64,000 bases of DNA from Candidatus Kinetoplastibacterium crithidii (lineage in GTDB: Bacteria > Pseudomonadota > Gammaproteobacteria > Burkholderiales > Burkholderiaceae_B). Shown piece by piece: positions 46,749 to 56,123 of this stretch (its first letter is position 1; the number at the start of each line of letters is the position of its first letter). Location: NCBI GenBank assembly GCA_027557655.1, contig CP064915.1:248001-312000 (forward strand). Direction: 5' to 3'. The notes beneath the pieces were generated by a model, which saw only the letters and a list, made by a program, of their open reading frames with translations, did not search any database and had not been told where the DNA came from. Position numbers and translations under genes: made by a program.

Positions 46749-47191
46749 TTTCAATTACTAGGAAGTTAGAGTTTGACGCAGGTCATAGAATTCCTAATCA
46801 TAAAGGTCAATGTAAAAATATACATGGTCATAGGTATGTATTAGAAATTACTCTGGAAGGTTTTTTGTCTAAAGTTGATAGTGAATGTGATTATGGTATG
46901 GTTATGGATTTTGCTGATGTAAAATCCATTGCTATGGAATATATTGTTTCAAATTGGGATCATGCGTTTTTAGTATATGATCAAGATCTATTGGTCTTAA
47001 ATTTTTTAAGTACATTACCTAATCATAAAACCGTAGTTTTAGATAGAGTTCCAACAGTAGAAAATTTATCATTAATTGCTTATAACATTTTATTTCCTAT
47101 TTATAAAAAAGTTTATGATAAAAGTTTAATTTTAAAAAAAATACGTATTTATGAAACTCCTAATTGTTGGGCTGAGTATCATGGAACATGA
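46745..47191 (+). CDS. queD: 6-carboxy-5,6,7,8-tetrahydropterin synthase
   Basis: QueD acts one step before QueE in queuosine precursor synthesis. The zinc ligands are in FDAGHRI and NIHGHRY, the catalytic Cys is in GQCKNIHGH, and the SNWDHAFLV and PTVENLSLIAY motifs follow. The length (148) is slightly longer than E. coli QueD. Its start overlaps queE (ATGA) and its stop overlaps the start of tadA by 11 bp. Confidence 0.95.
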
Positions 47192-47654
47192 CCATATGAT
47201 GTTGGAATTAGCATTAAAAGAGGCTGAAAATGCTTATAAAATTGGAGAGGTTCCAGTAGGTGCTGTTATAGTTGATGGTTTTAGAAATCCTATTGGTTAT
47301 GGATATAATAGGACTATCATCGATAACGATCCTACAGCTCATGCTGAAATAGTGGCCATTCGTTCTGTTGCAAAAAATATAAATAATTATAGATTTCCTG
47401 GAATGAGTATATATGTAACTTTAGAGCCTTGTCTTATGTGTTTGGGTGCTATTTTTAGTGCTAGAATAACAAGAGTGATCTTTGGAGCAAAAGATTATAA
47501 AACAGGAGTTTGTGGTAGCGTTATTAATTTACCTTCTTTTAGAAAAATAAATCATCACACTAATGTTTTACAATTTAATGGTGATATAGTGTCAAATTGC
47601 AGCCATATTTTAAGTAAATTCTTTAAGAGTTTACGTACTACTAACATTTCCTAA
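47181..47654 (+). CDS. tadA: tRNA-specific adenosine deaminase
   Basis: TadA converts A34 to inosine in tRNA-Arg(ACG), and is normally essential. The deaminase zinc site is formed by HAEIVAI and PCLMCLGAI, preceded by EVPVGAVIVDG. The ATG at 47181 gives 157 residues and overlaps the queD stop; an ATG at 47196 is also possible. An upstream ATG at 47151 would add residues lacking homology. Confidence 0.94.
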   Translation: MEHDHMMLELALKEAENAYKIGEVPVGAVIVDGFRNPIGYGYNRTIIDNDPTAHAEIVAIRSVAKNINNYRFPGMSIYVTLEPCLMCLGAIFSARITRVIFGAKDYKTGVCGSVINLPSFRKINHHTNVLQFNGDIVSNCSHILSKFFKSLRTTNIS

Positions 47655-47703
47655 AATATTGTTATTTATTATTTTTATTGCAATTATTTAGAAGCTTAAA
47701 TGT

Positions 47704-48282
47704 ATGAAATCTTTGGTTGGAAATTGTATATATGAATGTTTTATTAAAAAAAGTCGTTTTTTAACTAAGGCCTCGTACGTTGATAGCTGTAAAGAAGCTG
47801 AGTTTTTTTTTGAACAACATTTTTCTAGAACAGCAACTCATAATTGTTGGGCATTTAGAGTTGGTAGTATAGCTCGTTTAAATGATGATAAAGAGCCGAG
47901 TGGAACAGCAGGAAAATCTATTTTTGATGTTATAGAAATGAACAACTTAGATAGAATAGCTATCCTTGTATCACGTTGGTATGGTGGAGTAAAATTAGGA
48001 AGTGGTGGGTTAGTTAGAGCTTATCGTTTTTGTGCTTCTGAATGTGTAAGTACAGGGATACTAGTAGATATTCTCAATTACTCATCTTTAAAATGTAAAC
48101 TTGAAATTAGATATTTTGCTTTGTTGAATAATAGACTAAGACAAATAGATTATGTTGAGTTGTTATCAGAGGAGTTTTACGGTAAATTTGTCGTTATTAA
48201 AATAAAAATACCATCTAATAATACTAATTTAGTTACTAATATAGTGAACGATATTACTAAAGGTAGTGTTATATGGTTATAA
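47704..48282 (+). CDS. yigZ: IMPACT/YigZ family protein
   Basis: The 192-residue protein has the UPF0029/IMPACT N-terminal domain with SRTATHNCWAF, DDKEPSGTAGKSI and SRWYGGVKLGSGGLVRAY. A small ferredoxin-like C-terminal domain follows. Eukaryotic IMPACT modulates the GCN2 kinase; the bacterial role is poorly known, possibly at the ribosome. It follows tadA by 49 bp and converges on trxA. The last 35 bases take part in a long inverted repeat. Confidence 0.9.
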   Translation: MKSLVGNCIYECFIKKSRFLTKASYVDSCKEAEFFFEQHFSRTATHNCWAFRVGSIARLNDDKEPSGTAGKSIFDVIEMNNLDRIAILVSRWYGGVKLGSGGLVRAYRFCASECVSTGILVDILNYSSLKCKLEIRYFALLNNRLRQIDYVELLSEEFYGKFVVIKIKIPSNNTNLVTNIVNDITKGSVIWL

Positions 48283-48296
48283 ATTAGTAATATCGT
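48248..48296. other. 13-bp inverted repeat at the 3' end of yigZ
   Basis: ACGATATTACTAA (48248-48260) pairs perfectly with 48284-48296 around a 23-base loop that contains the yigZ stop. It lies just beyond convergent trxA. No T tract follows on either strand, so it may protect 3' ends or act as a rho-assisted stop. Confidence 0.6.
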
Positions 48297-48305
48297 CTCA
48301 ATAGT

Positions 48306-48623
48306 TTACTGTTTTGCTGTATTAATTATTTCTTCTAGTTGTTTTGCTGATAAAGATCCTGGTTTTGAATATACAATTTCTTGATCTTTGTATATTAAAA
48401 TTGTTGGTATAGATCTGATATTTAACGATGATGCTAACTTAGATTCATTATCTATATTTATTTTGACAAATAAAATATCTTTATATTTTTTTGAAGTTTC
48501 TTCAAAAATAGGAGCAAAATTACGACAAGGGCCACACCAGGGGGCCCAAAAATCAACTACAATAATACCATTTTTTTTAATGGTTTCATTAAATGATTCT
48601 TGATCTAGATTTAGTAAATTCAT
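48306..48623 (-). CDS. trxA: Thioredoxin
   Basis: This is a 105-residue thioredoxin with the redox site WAPWCGPCR near residue 29 and the cis-proline segment RSIPTILIY near residue 73. The size and single domain fit cytosolic TrxA, which reduces ribonucleotide reductase and other disulfides. It is transcribed alone on the minus strand, divergent from tsaD. Confidence 0.95.
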   Translation of the reverse strand: MNLLNLDQESFNETIKKNGIIVVDFWAPWCGPCRNFAPIFEETSKKYKDILFVKINIDNESKLASSLNIRSIPTILIYKDQEIVYSKPGSLSAKQLEEIINTAKQ

Positions 48624-48751
48624 TTTTACCTCGTAAATTTATAGAGATTTTTTAGTATTAATTCAATATATTGTTTTCGATAGAAACATTTTTATTTTAC
48701 CATTAAGTTTATTTTATATTATAAATAATATTACATTATTAGAGATTTTTA

Positions 48752-49795
48752 ATGATTGTTCTAGGATTCGAAAGTTCTTGTGATGATACTGGAGTATCAA
48801 TATTCTGTAGTGATCGAGGTGTTATTGTAAATTTAGTGAATAACCAATCTACCACCCATAAAGATTATGGAGGGATAGTTCCAGAATTAGCATCTAGAGA
48901 TCATATAAATAAAATTTCTCTTTTGACGAAAAAAGCTTTTGAAAAAAGTGGTTTATCTTTTTATGATATAGATGCTATTGCCTATACTCTTGGTCCTGGA
49001 TTGAGTGGCTCACTTTTAATTGGATCTAGTTTTGCACAAACTGCAGCCTGGTCTATGAATATACCTGCTATTCCAGTACATCATTTAGAAGGTCATTTAC
49101 TGTCCCCATTGATTTCTAATGAAAAGTTAGATTTTCCATTTATTTCTTTATTGGTTTCAGGTGGGCATACTCAATTAATGGTAGTTAATAAAATTGGTGA
49201 TTATAATATTATAGGGGAGACTTTGGATGATGCAGCTGGTGAAGCTTTTGATAAAACTGCTAGGTTAATGGGCTTAGAATATTGTAATGGAGCTGAAATT
49301 GCAAAATTAGCTGTTAATGGTGACTCTGATGCTTTTCAAATTCCAAAACCTATGTTTAATAGTGCTAGTCTAGATTTTAGTTTTAGTGGTCTAAAAACAG
49401 CAGCGATGATTAAAATAAAAGAACTACAGTCGAAAGAAATATTTGATAATAAAGCTCAAGCAAATATTGCGGCATCTATTCAAAAATCAATAATAGATAT
49501 ATTGACTCATAAGAGTTATTTAGCTGTAAAGAGAACAGGTATTAAAACAGTAGTAGTTGCCGGTGGTGTAAGTGCTAATAATTTATTACGTACTAGTATG
49601 TTAGAGTCATTAAAGTCTTTATCTTGTGAAGTTTATTTCCCACCATTAGAGTTGTCTACTGATAATGCTGCTATGATTTCTTTTGCTGCATATTTAAGAA
49701 TCAAATATAACTTAATTAATATTGACAATCTTAAATATAATTTTTCAGTGAAACCAAGATGGAATTTAAAAGATGTAAATAATATATACATATGA
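48752..49795 (+). CDS. tsaD: tRNA N6-threonylcarbamoyladenosine synthase TsaD
   Basis: TsaD transfers the threonylcarbamoyl group to A37 of ANN-reading tRNAs. The 347-residue ASKHA-fold protein shows GFESSCDDTGVSI, GGIVPELASRDH, the metal histidines in HHLEGHLLSP, LVSGGHTQL and VAGGVSANN. Its stop and last codons form one arm of a 19-bp hairpin shared with the end of convergent plsY. Confidence 0.97.
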   Translation: MIVLGFESSCDDTGVSIFCSDRGVIVNLVNNQSTTHKDYGGIVPELASRDHINKISLLTKKAFEKSGLSFYDIDAIAYTLGPGLSGSLLIGSSFAQTAAWSMNIPAIPVHHLEGHLLSPLISNEKLDFPFISLLVSGGHTQLMVVNKIGDYNIIGETLDDAAGEAFDKTARLMGLEYCNGAEIAKLAVNGDSDAFQIPKPMFNSASLDFSFSGLKTAAMIKIKELQSKEIFDNKAQANIAASIQKSIIDILTHKSYLAVKRTGIKTVVVAGGVSANNLLRTSMLESLKSLSCEVYFPPLELSTDNAAMISFAAYLRIKYNLINIDNLKYNFSVKPRWNLKDVNNIYI

Positions 49796-49814
49796 TATAT
49801 ATTATTTACATCTT
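49770..49814. terminator. 19-bp hairpin spanning the 3' ends of tsaD and plsY
   Basis: A perfect 19-bp stem (49770-49788 with 49796-49814) has a 7-base loop that includes the tsaD TGA. The right arm contains the plsY stop and overlaps into its last codons. It is AT-rich but long, and is probably a bidirectional 3'-end structure for the two convergent genes, which are only 10 bp apart. Confidence 0.75.
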
Positions 49815-50423
49815 ATTTTCTTTGTTTTCTAGTAGTCTGATGATATTGTTTTTGTGTCTATATAATAAGGTAATACATATTATTAATAATAATATAAAAA
49901 AAGGTTTTTTTGTTTCCCATAATATTTTATCAAATATTAAATAATATATTGGTGTTAGTAAGCTAACTATAATTGAAGAAAGAGATGAATATTTATAAAT
50001 TTTTGCTATTGTTAACCATGTTATAAAAGAGATAAAAGCTAGTATAGGTTCTATATTTATTAAAATTCCAAAGAATGTAGCCACACCTTTACCACCTGTA
50101 AATTTTGTAAATATAGGATATATGTGTCCTAATAATATAGCAATTGCACTAAGACATATTATTTCTATTGGTGGGTTATAGCATAATTGTACTATTTTCA
50201 AACCTATATATCCTTTTGATATGTCTCCAATAAGAGTTAATATAGCTGCTGATTTATTTCCAGTTCTTAGCATATTAGTAGCACCGGGGTTTTTTGATCC
50301 AAATGTTCTCGGATCTTCTAGATGCATAATCTTACTGATTAAAATGGCAGAAGGAATTGATCCAATCAAATATGAAATTAATATTAATGACAAATAGTTT
50401 TTATTTAGTATCTCTGTATACAT
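49806..50423 (-). CDS. plsY: Glycerol-3-phosphate acyltransferase PlsY
   Basis: PlsY is an inner-membrane enzyme that moves an acyl group from acyl phosphate to glycerol-3-phosphate, starting phospholipid synthesis. The three loop motifs are present: GSIPSAILISK, GSKNPGATNMLRTG and GGKGVATFFG. They are separated by five to six hydrophobic segments. The 205 residues are normal. The plsY-tsaD convergent pair is common in proteobacteria. Confidence 0.95.
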   Translation of the reverse strand: MYTEILNKNYLSLILISYLIGSIPSAILISKIMHLEDPRTFGSKNPGATNMLRTGNKSAAILTLIGDISKGYIGLKIVQLCYNPPIEIICLSAIAILLGHIYPIFTKFTGGKGVATFFGILINIEPILAFISFITWLTIAKIYKYSSLSSIIVSLLTPIYYLIFDKILWETKKPFFILLLIICITLLYRHKNNIIRLLENKENKM

Positions 50424-50494
50424 AATACGCCTCCATAACTATGTGGTATAGTTTTAATATTATAATTATTAATTAATTTATATATAGGTTTTTA

Positions 50495-51238
50495 ATGCGT
50501 ATTCTTCTATCTAATGATGATGGTTATCATGCTAAAGGTTTAAAAAAGTTAGCTTACTCTTTGCAAAACATAGTGGATTTGCAAGTTGTCGTACCTGAAT
50601 CTAATTGTAGTGGTGTATCCAATTCACTAACTCTTAATAGACCATTGAATGTTCATGTAAATTGTGATGATTTCATGATAGTGAATGGTACTCCAACAGA
50701 TTGTGTTCATTTATCTTTAACAGGCTTGCTAGATAAAAAACCAGATTTAGTTATATCTGGAATAAATAATGGAGCAAACATGGGTAATGACGTTCTATAT
50801 TCAGGAACTGTTGCTGCTGCAAGAGAGGCCTTTGTCCTTGGTATTCCTGCTATAGCTTTTTCTTTAGTGGGTAAAGGTTGGAAACATATTGATAGTGCAG
50901 TTAAAATAGCTAGTATTTTTACCAAAAGCTATATTGATTATAGAATAAAAGATCTTTTTTTATTAAATATAAATATACCTGATGTTAGTTTAAATTCTAT
51001 AAAAGGAATTTTGATAACAAAATTAGGTAAAAGGCTGCCTTCTAAAAATATGATGAAAAGTTATAATCCTTATGGAGAACCAGTTTACTGGATAGGTCAA
51101 TTAGGGCCATCTGTTGATGATATTGAAGGAACTGATTTTTGTGCAATTTCTAAAAATTATATATCAGTTACATTATTATCAAATCTTAATAATGATATTT
51201 CATTTCTAGAAGAATGGGTTTCAAAAATAGTTATTTAA
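50495..51238 (+). CDS. surE: 5'-nucleotidase SurE
   Basis: SurE is a metal-dependent nucleoside monophosphatase. The acidic metal site is LLSNDDGYHAKGL at the N-terminus, with SNSLTLNRPL, NGTPTDCVHL and SGINNGANMGNDVLYSGTVAAA. The 247-residue length is normal. In relatives the order is surE-pcm-nlpD-rpoS; here nlpD follows directly and pcm is missing. Confidence 0.96.
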   Translation: MRILLSNDDGYHAKGLKKLAYSLQNIVDLQVVVPESNCSGVSNSLTLNRPLNVHVNCDDFMIVNGTPTDCVHLSLTGLLDKKPDLVISGINNGANMGNDVLYSGTVAAAREAFVLGIPAIAFSLVGKGWKHIDSAVKIASIFTKSYIDYRIKDLFLLNINIPDVSLNSIKGILITKLGKRLPSKNMMKSYNPYGEPVYWIGQLGPSVDDIEGTDFCAISKNYISVTLLSNLNNDISFLEEWVSKIVI

Positions 51239-51299
51239 ATTTTAATTGTTATGAATTTATATAATATTTTTTATGTTTTTCAAATATTATTTTTAGCAT

Positions 51300-52082
51300 A
51301 TGATTATTTTTGTTTTACTTTTTAGTAAATTGAAACAAAAAATTTATGATTTTTTGTTTCTATTCGTCATAGTTTTGTCTTTTTGTCTATATGGCTGCAA
51401 TAGTTGTAGTCACAATATGGCTAGAATCACAGATATCTCAGTCGTTAATGATGATTTGCGCTTATTTAATTTCTATATAGTTCAATCAGGCGATAGTTTA
51501 TTCAAAATAGCTAAACAGTACAATGTTGACATTGGTACTATCAAGGAAATTAATAAAATTAGTAATGATATTATTAAAATTGGTGATACGCTATATATAC
51601 CATCTTCTGTTCATGATAATACACAGAGAAGATTATCGAATTTAACTATTGGTAAGTCTGTAAAATCTACTAAAAAGATACATAAATTTAGTACAAAAGA
51701 AATAAAAAAAACTGTGGATAATGGTTCTTGGATTTGGCCTTGTAATGGAGATATTATAACTAAATTTGATTCTTATAATAGAGGCATAGATATTTCTGGC
51801 AATATTGGAGATTCTGTTGTAGCAGTTTCTGATGGGAAAGTTGTATATAGTGGGAACGGAGTTCGTGGTTTTGGCAACTTATTAATTATAAGTCATAATG
51901 ATGGATTTATAACAGCTTATGCTCATAATAGTAAACTTTTGGTAGTTACTGGTGATATAGTTTCTAAGAATATGAATATTGCTGAAATGGGGAAAAGTGA
52001 TTCAGATTGTTGTAAATTACATTTTGAAATTAGAAAGAATGGTGTTCCAATAGATCCATTAAAAGTTCTTCCTGTAAGATGA
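51300..52082 (+). CDS. nlpD: NlpD-like lipoprotein (LysM + degenerate M23 domain)
   Basis: NlpD is an outer-membrane lipoprotein that activates cell-wall amidases at division. A signal segment (hydrophobic, about residues 17-32) ends in lipobox LYGC with Cys33. A LysM domain follows at about 57-101 (YIVQSGDSLFKIAKQYNVD). A C-terminal M23/LytM domain spans about 145-257. One metal-ligand position reads NRGID rather than HxGxD, as in other NlpD proteins, which are activators rather than enzymes. A TTG at codon 11 is an alternative start that gives a more usual signal length. The stop overlaps the next gene (ATGA). Confidence 0.88.
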   Translation: MIIFVLLFSKLKQKIYDFLFLFVIVLSFCLYGCNSCSHNMARITDISVVNDDLRLFNFYIVQSGDSLFKIAKQYNVDIGTIKEINKISNDIIKIGDTLYIPSSVHDNTQRRLSNLTIGKSVKSTKKIHKFSTKEIKKTVDNGSWIWPCNGDIITKFDSYNRGIDISGNIGDSVVAVSDGKVVYSGNGVRGFGNLLIISHNDGFITAYAHNSKLLVVTGDIVSKNMNIAEMGKSDSDCCKLHFEIRKNGVPIDPLKVLPVR

Positions 52083-52867
52083 AATCAATATTAGTATTTG
52101 ACATTGAAACCATACCTGATATAGATGGTTTAAGAAAACTTAATAGTTTTGATAATAGTCTTTCTGATTTTCAATTGCTTGAGATAGTAAAGCAAGAGCG
52201 TATAAAAAAAAATGGTCATGATTTTCTACCACTACATTTACATCGAATAGTTTCGATTAGTTGCCTATTTAGAAATAATGATGTAATAAGCATAAAAACA
52301 TTAGGCCAAGAAGATGATTCAGAACAATCAATGCTGTTATTATTTTTTAAAATTATAGACCGTTATATACCTAGATTAGTTACTTGGAATGGTTCTGGAT
52401 TTGATTTGCCTGTTATCCATTATCGCAGTTTAATTAATAAAGTTGTTTCTGGTAAATATTGGGATTTAGGTGAGTACAGTAGAGAATTTAAATTCAATAA
52501 TTATATAAATCGTTATCATAATAGACATATAGATTTGATGGATGTATTGTCAAAGTATAATGCACGTGCTAGTGTCCCTATGGATGAATTAGCAAAATTA
52601 TGTGATTTCCCTGGCAAGATAGGAATGGATGGCAGTATGGTATGGGAGGCTTGGTGTAATGGCGATATAAAATCTATTAGATCATATTGTGAAACAGACG
52701 TTGTAAATACCTGGTTGTTGTATTGTAGATTTTGTTTATTTGAAGGTTCTTTAAATATTGATTCTTATCAAAAAGAAGTTTCCTTTATAAAAAAATATAT
52801 TTCAAATCTTGAAGATGACCATTGGGTTAGATTTATTGCTTCTTGGAAGGATATATTGAGTGAGTGA
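52079..52867 (+). CDS. 3'-5' exonuclease of the PolB-proofreading type
   Basis: The 262-residue protein matches the DnaQ-like family related to the DNA polymerase B exonuclease domain. It has an N-terminal VFDIETIPD (Exo I, DxE), TWNGSGFDLPVI (Exo II, Asn/Asp) and a C-terminal SYCETDVVNTWLLY (Exo III, YxxxD). The function in bacteria is not established; repair or RNA processing is possible. It overlaps nlpD by 4 bp and rlmD by 8 bp, so the three are a tight unit. Confidence 0.88.
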   Translation: MKSILVFDIETIPDIDGLRKLNSFDNSLSDFQLLEIVKQERIKKNGHDFLPLHLHRIVSISCLFRNNDVISIKTLGQEDDSEQSMLLLFFKIIDRYIPRLVTWNGSGFDLPVIHYRSLINKVVSGKYWDLGEYSREFKFNNYINRYHNRHIDLMDVLSKYNARASVPMDELAKLCDFPGKIGMDGSMVWEAWCNGDIKSIRSYCETDVVNTWLLYCRFCLFEGSLNIDSYQKEVSFIKKYISNLEDDHWVRFIASWKDILSE

Positions 52868-54167
52868 TGTTTTAGAGATTAATTCTGTTGATTTAAATGC
52901 TAGAGGTATATCTCGCTATAATAACAAAGTTATATTTGTTGATGGTGTTTTGCCTGGAGAAAAAGTATTAGTTGATATCGTTAAAAAAACAAAAAAATAT
53001 GATTTAGCAATATTAAAACAGATATTAATGCAGTCAAATTTTAGAAGAAAACCTTTTTGTGAGTATTTTGGTACATGTGGTGGTTGTATTATGCAACATA
53101 TAGATACGAGGTCACAGGTATCTATTAAACAACGTATATTAGAAGATAATTTATTTCATTTAGGAAAAACAAATCCGAGTTTTATTCTACAGGCTGTCTA
53201 TGGATTAGATCATCAATATAGATGTCGGGCTAAATTTTCTGTCAAATTAGGAGCAAAAAAATCATTTGTTTTACTTGGTTTTCGCGCGCGTCATAGTATA
53301 TTTGTTACTGACATTAATTATTGTCCAATTTTGCATAAAGATATTAGCAAATTAATTTTGCCGTTGAAAGAGGTTGTTTCTCAACTTTCAATTTCGAAAA
53401 ACATATCTAATATAGAAGTGTCTATAGGAGATAATTTAGTAATTCATTTTTTGATTTGTACTTTTGATCAATTAAGTTATAGTGATAAAATTATTTTATT
53501 GAAATTTGAGGAAAAACATAATACCAAATGTTGGATTCAAAGAGCTAGGAATCAAGAAGTCTATCAGATAAGTAATAACTATAGAGAATTATATTACTCA
53601 CTACCTGAATTTGGATTTCTAATGCATTTTAATGTGAATGATTTTACGCAAATAAATCATTCAGTGAACAGGATAATGGTATCGAGAGTTTTGTCATTGT
53701 TAGATATTAAGGCATCAGATGTAATATTAGATTTGTTTTGTGGTTTAGGAAACTTTACTTTGCCATTAGCTACAAAGGCTAAGAAAGTTATAGGTATAGA
53801 TATAAATAATGATTTGATTGCGAGAGCTTCAAATATATCAATGTTTTATAAATTAGATAAAATTATAAGTTTTAAGGTTTTAAATCTATTTAAAATAGGA
53901 ATTAATTGGTTTTCTAATATCGAAGCTTTCGATATTTTAATACTAGATCCTCCTCGTGAGGGAGCATTTTCTATAGTTAAATCGTTGTCTGCTTGTAAAA
54001 AAAAATTGCCAAGAAGAATTGTATATGTTTCTTGTAATCCTTCTACTTTATCTAGAGATGTTAATGTATTAGTATATGAGTGTGGTTATGTCTTAAAATG
54101 TTCAGGAATTATAAATATGTTTACTCATACAGGACATGTTGAATCTATAACAGTACTCGAATTATAG
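52860..54167 (+). CDS. rlmD: 23S rRNA (uracil-1939-C5) methyltransferase RlmD
   Basis: RlmD methylates U1939 of 23S rRNA. The 435 residues have an N-terminal TRAM-like domain, then the Fe-S site CEYFGTCGGC with a fourth Cys in NYCPI. The SAM motif is LDLFCGLGNFTLPLA near residue 293, followed by ILDPPREGA and the catalytic VSCNPSTLSRD. The start is GTG at 52860, inside the end of the exonuclease gene, with GGA upstream. Confidence 0.93.
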   Translation: MSDVLEINSVDLNARGISRYNNKVIFVDGVLPGEKVLVDIVKKTKKYDLAILKQILMQSNFRRKPFCEYFGTCGGCIMQHIDTRSQVSIKQRILEDNLFHLGKTNPSFILQAVYGLDHQYRCRAKFSVKLGAKKSFVLLGFRARHSIFVTDINYCPILHKDISKLILPLKEVVSQLSISKNISNIEVSIGDNLVIHFLICTFDQLSYSDKIILLKFEEKHNTKCWIQRARNQEVYQISNNYRELYYSLPEFGFLMHFNVNDFTQINHSVNRIMVSRVLSLLDIKASDVILDLFCGLGNFTLPLATKAKKVIGIDINNDLIARASNISMFYKLDKIISFKVLNLFKIGINWFSNIEAFDILILDPPREGAFSIVKSLSACKKKLPRRIVYVSCNPSTLSRDVNVLVYECGYVLKCSGIINMFTHTGHVESITVLEL

Positions 54168-54230
54168 TATTTTTTGATTATCTTTTTATACTACTATTAT
54201 TATAATAATTATTTTTTATTGCTGCATATT

Positions 54231-56123
54231 ATGTTTGAATTTCTTAGAAAAAAATCTCGGTGGATAGTTTTAATAGCAATAATTTTCATTACACCAGCTA
54301 TTTTTTTTTCTGGGATAATGATGGGAAACAAGTCCCATAAAGATAAAAAAATAGTTTCTATAGGTAATTCTAATATAACACTTTTTGATTTTGAAAAAAC
54401 TTATTCTAGTTTTATAAGGAAAACCATTTCAGATACGAAGTATGAGATAGATATATCTTTAGTAGATACACCTAAAATGAGAAAATATTTTTTAGAAGAA
54501 CTAATAAATTCAAATATTTTAAATCAAACAGCACTTGATCTAAAAATATCTGTATCTGATGATGTTCTTTATAAATATATATCTTCTTTAGATTGGGGCA
54601 ATGGTTACAATAATTTTTCTAAGTCTAACTATCTAAGTGCTTTGCGTAGTGCAGGAATTACACCAAGAAAATTTGAAGAAGATCAAAGAATATATTTATC
54701 AGGACGAAAATTAATAAATTTTATTAGTATATCTCCTATATTTCCTGAAAAATCATTAGACTATTTTATCAAATCTTCTTTACAAAGAAGAACTGCACGT
54801 TTCATCTATTATAGATATAAAGAATTTGAAGATAATATATCAGTTCAAGAAGAAGAGACCTCAACATGGTATAAGAATAATAATGAATTGTTAGAAATTC
54901 CTTTTAATATAGATCTTGATTATATGATTTTAGATCAAGATAATATTTCTTTTGATATTAATATAACAGATGATGATATTAATAATTTCTACAATAAAAA
55001 CATTTTGCCTAATAATGAAATGCGTTCTTTCGATTATATTTATATAGAAAAGAAAGATGGTGGATTATTAGATATAGATAAAGCTTCAAATATATTGGAA
55101 ATTGTAATTAAAGATCCAAATAAATTCAAGTCTTTTGCTATTAGCAAAGTAGATAATAGTCAGATAAATAATTTTTATACTAAAGATCATTTGTTAGATG
55201 ATTATGGATCTGAGTTTTCTGAGATTGTGTTTAATCTAGAGGAAGGCAAAATATCTAACATAATAGAAACTAATAATGGTTTTTATATCGTTAAACTTAT
55301 AAAAATAGCTAATAATACTAATTACACTAAAGATCAAATAAAAGATGTTATTTTTAAACAAAAGAAAAATTTAAATTTTTTGGATTTAATATCAAAAATT
55401 AGAGATTCTATTTATTATGATAATAAAGATTTAAATGATATTTCTACGGAATTATCTTTAAATATTGAAAGTTTGTATGGATTAACAAGAGATGGTAGTG
55501 TAATTAATTCTTATGATAATAAAAATTATTACTTCAAAGATAGAAAAATATTAAATATGCTATTTAATGATTTTCTATACAATGAACGTAATTATAATAT
55601 TGTCCAGCTTTCCTCTACAAAATTTGTTATTGTTAGAATCAATTCTTCACATGACGCTTATATTCCATCATATGATTTGGTTAGAGATTCTATAAAGAAA
55701 ATTGTTATATCTGATAAAAGTAGAGATTTAGCAATAAAAAATGCTAAAGAACTTATAGTTTCTTTAAACGATGCTAATTCTTCTAAAAATTTATCAAATA
55801 AATTTTCTAAACCAATAGAATTTATGCGTAATAAAGGAAATATTGATATTCCAGTAGAAGTTTCTGATTTTATTATGAAAATGGCTCATTTTAAGTTGCC
55901 CTCATATGATTTTATTCCCCTAGATTCTGGTCTTTACATCATTAAATTAGAAAAAATTGATGAATGTAATAATTACGATGATGTAAATAAAGATTTTAGA
56001 AAAATATTTTTTGAGAGTTACGGTACATCTGAATCTATGGCATTTATTAGATATTTGAGAGATAAATATAATTTAAAATTATTTAATAGTATTAATGAGA
56101 TTCTGAATTTTAAAATAGATTAG
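54231..56123 (+). CDS. ppiD: Periplasmic folding chaperone / peptidyl-prolyl isomerase PpiD
   Basis: PpiD is an inner-membrane-anchored SurA-like chaperone for secreted proteins. The N-terminus MFEFLRKKSRW plus a single membrane helix (about residues 14-32) is typical. A SurA_N-like helical region follows, then a weak parvulin domain around residues 225-345. The ATG at 54231 gives 630 residues; an upstream TTG at 54174 would add a low-complexity stretch. Sequence drift is strong, but the frame is intact. The stop overlaps convergent rsmD by 4 bp. Confidence 0.85.
   Translation: MFEFLRKKSRWIVLIAIIFITPAIFFSGIMMGNKSHKDKKIVSIGNSNITLFDFEKTYSSFIRKTISDTKYEIDISLVDTPKMRKYFLEELINSNILNQTALDLKISVSDDVLYKYISSLDWGNGYNNFSKSNYLSALRSAGITPRKFEEDQRIYLSGRKLINFISISPIFPEKSLDYFIKSSLQRRTARFIYYRYKEFEDNISVQEEETSTWYKNNNELLEIPFNIDLDYMILDQDNISFDINITDDDINNFYNKNILPNNEMRSFDYIYIEKKDGGLLDIDKASNILEIVIKDPNKFKSFAISKVDNSQINNFYTKDHLLDDYGSEFSEIVFNLEEGKISNIIETNNGFYIVKLIKIANNTNYTKDQIKDVIFKQKKNLNFLDLISKIRDSIYYDNKDLNDISTELSLNIESLYGLTRDGSVINSYDNKNYYFKDRKILNMLFNDFLYNERNYNIVQLSSTKFVIVRINSSHDAYIPSYDLVRDSIKKIVISDKSRDLAIKNAKELIVSLNDANSSKNLSNKFSKPIEFMRNKGNIDIPVEVSDFIMKMAHFKLPSYDFIPLDSGLYIIKLEKIDECNNYDDVNKDFRKIFFESYGTSESMAFIRYLRDKYNLKLFNSINEILNFKID

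Noticed and set aside
51700..52082. NlpD as a decaying peptidase because a metal ligand is missing
   Set aside because: NlpD proteins naturally have degenerate LytM domains and work as amidase activators.
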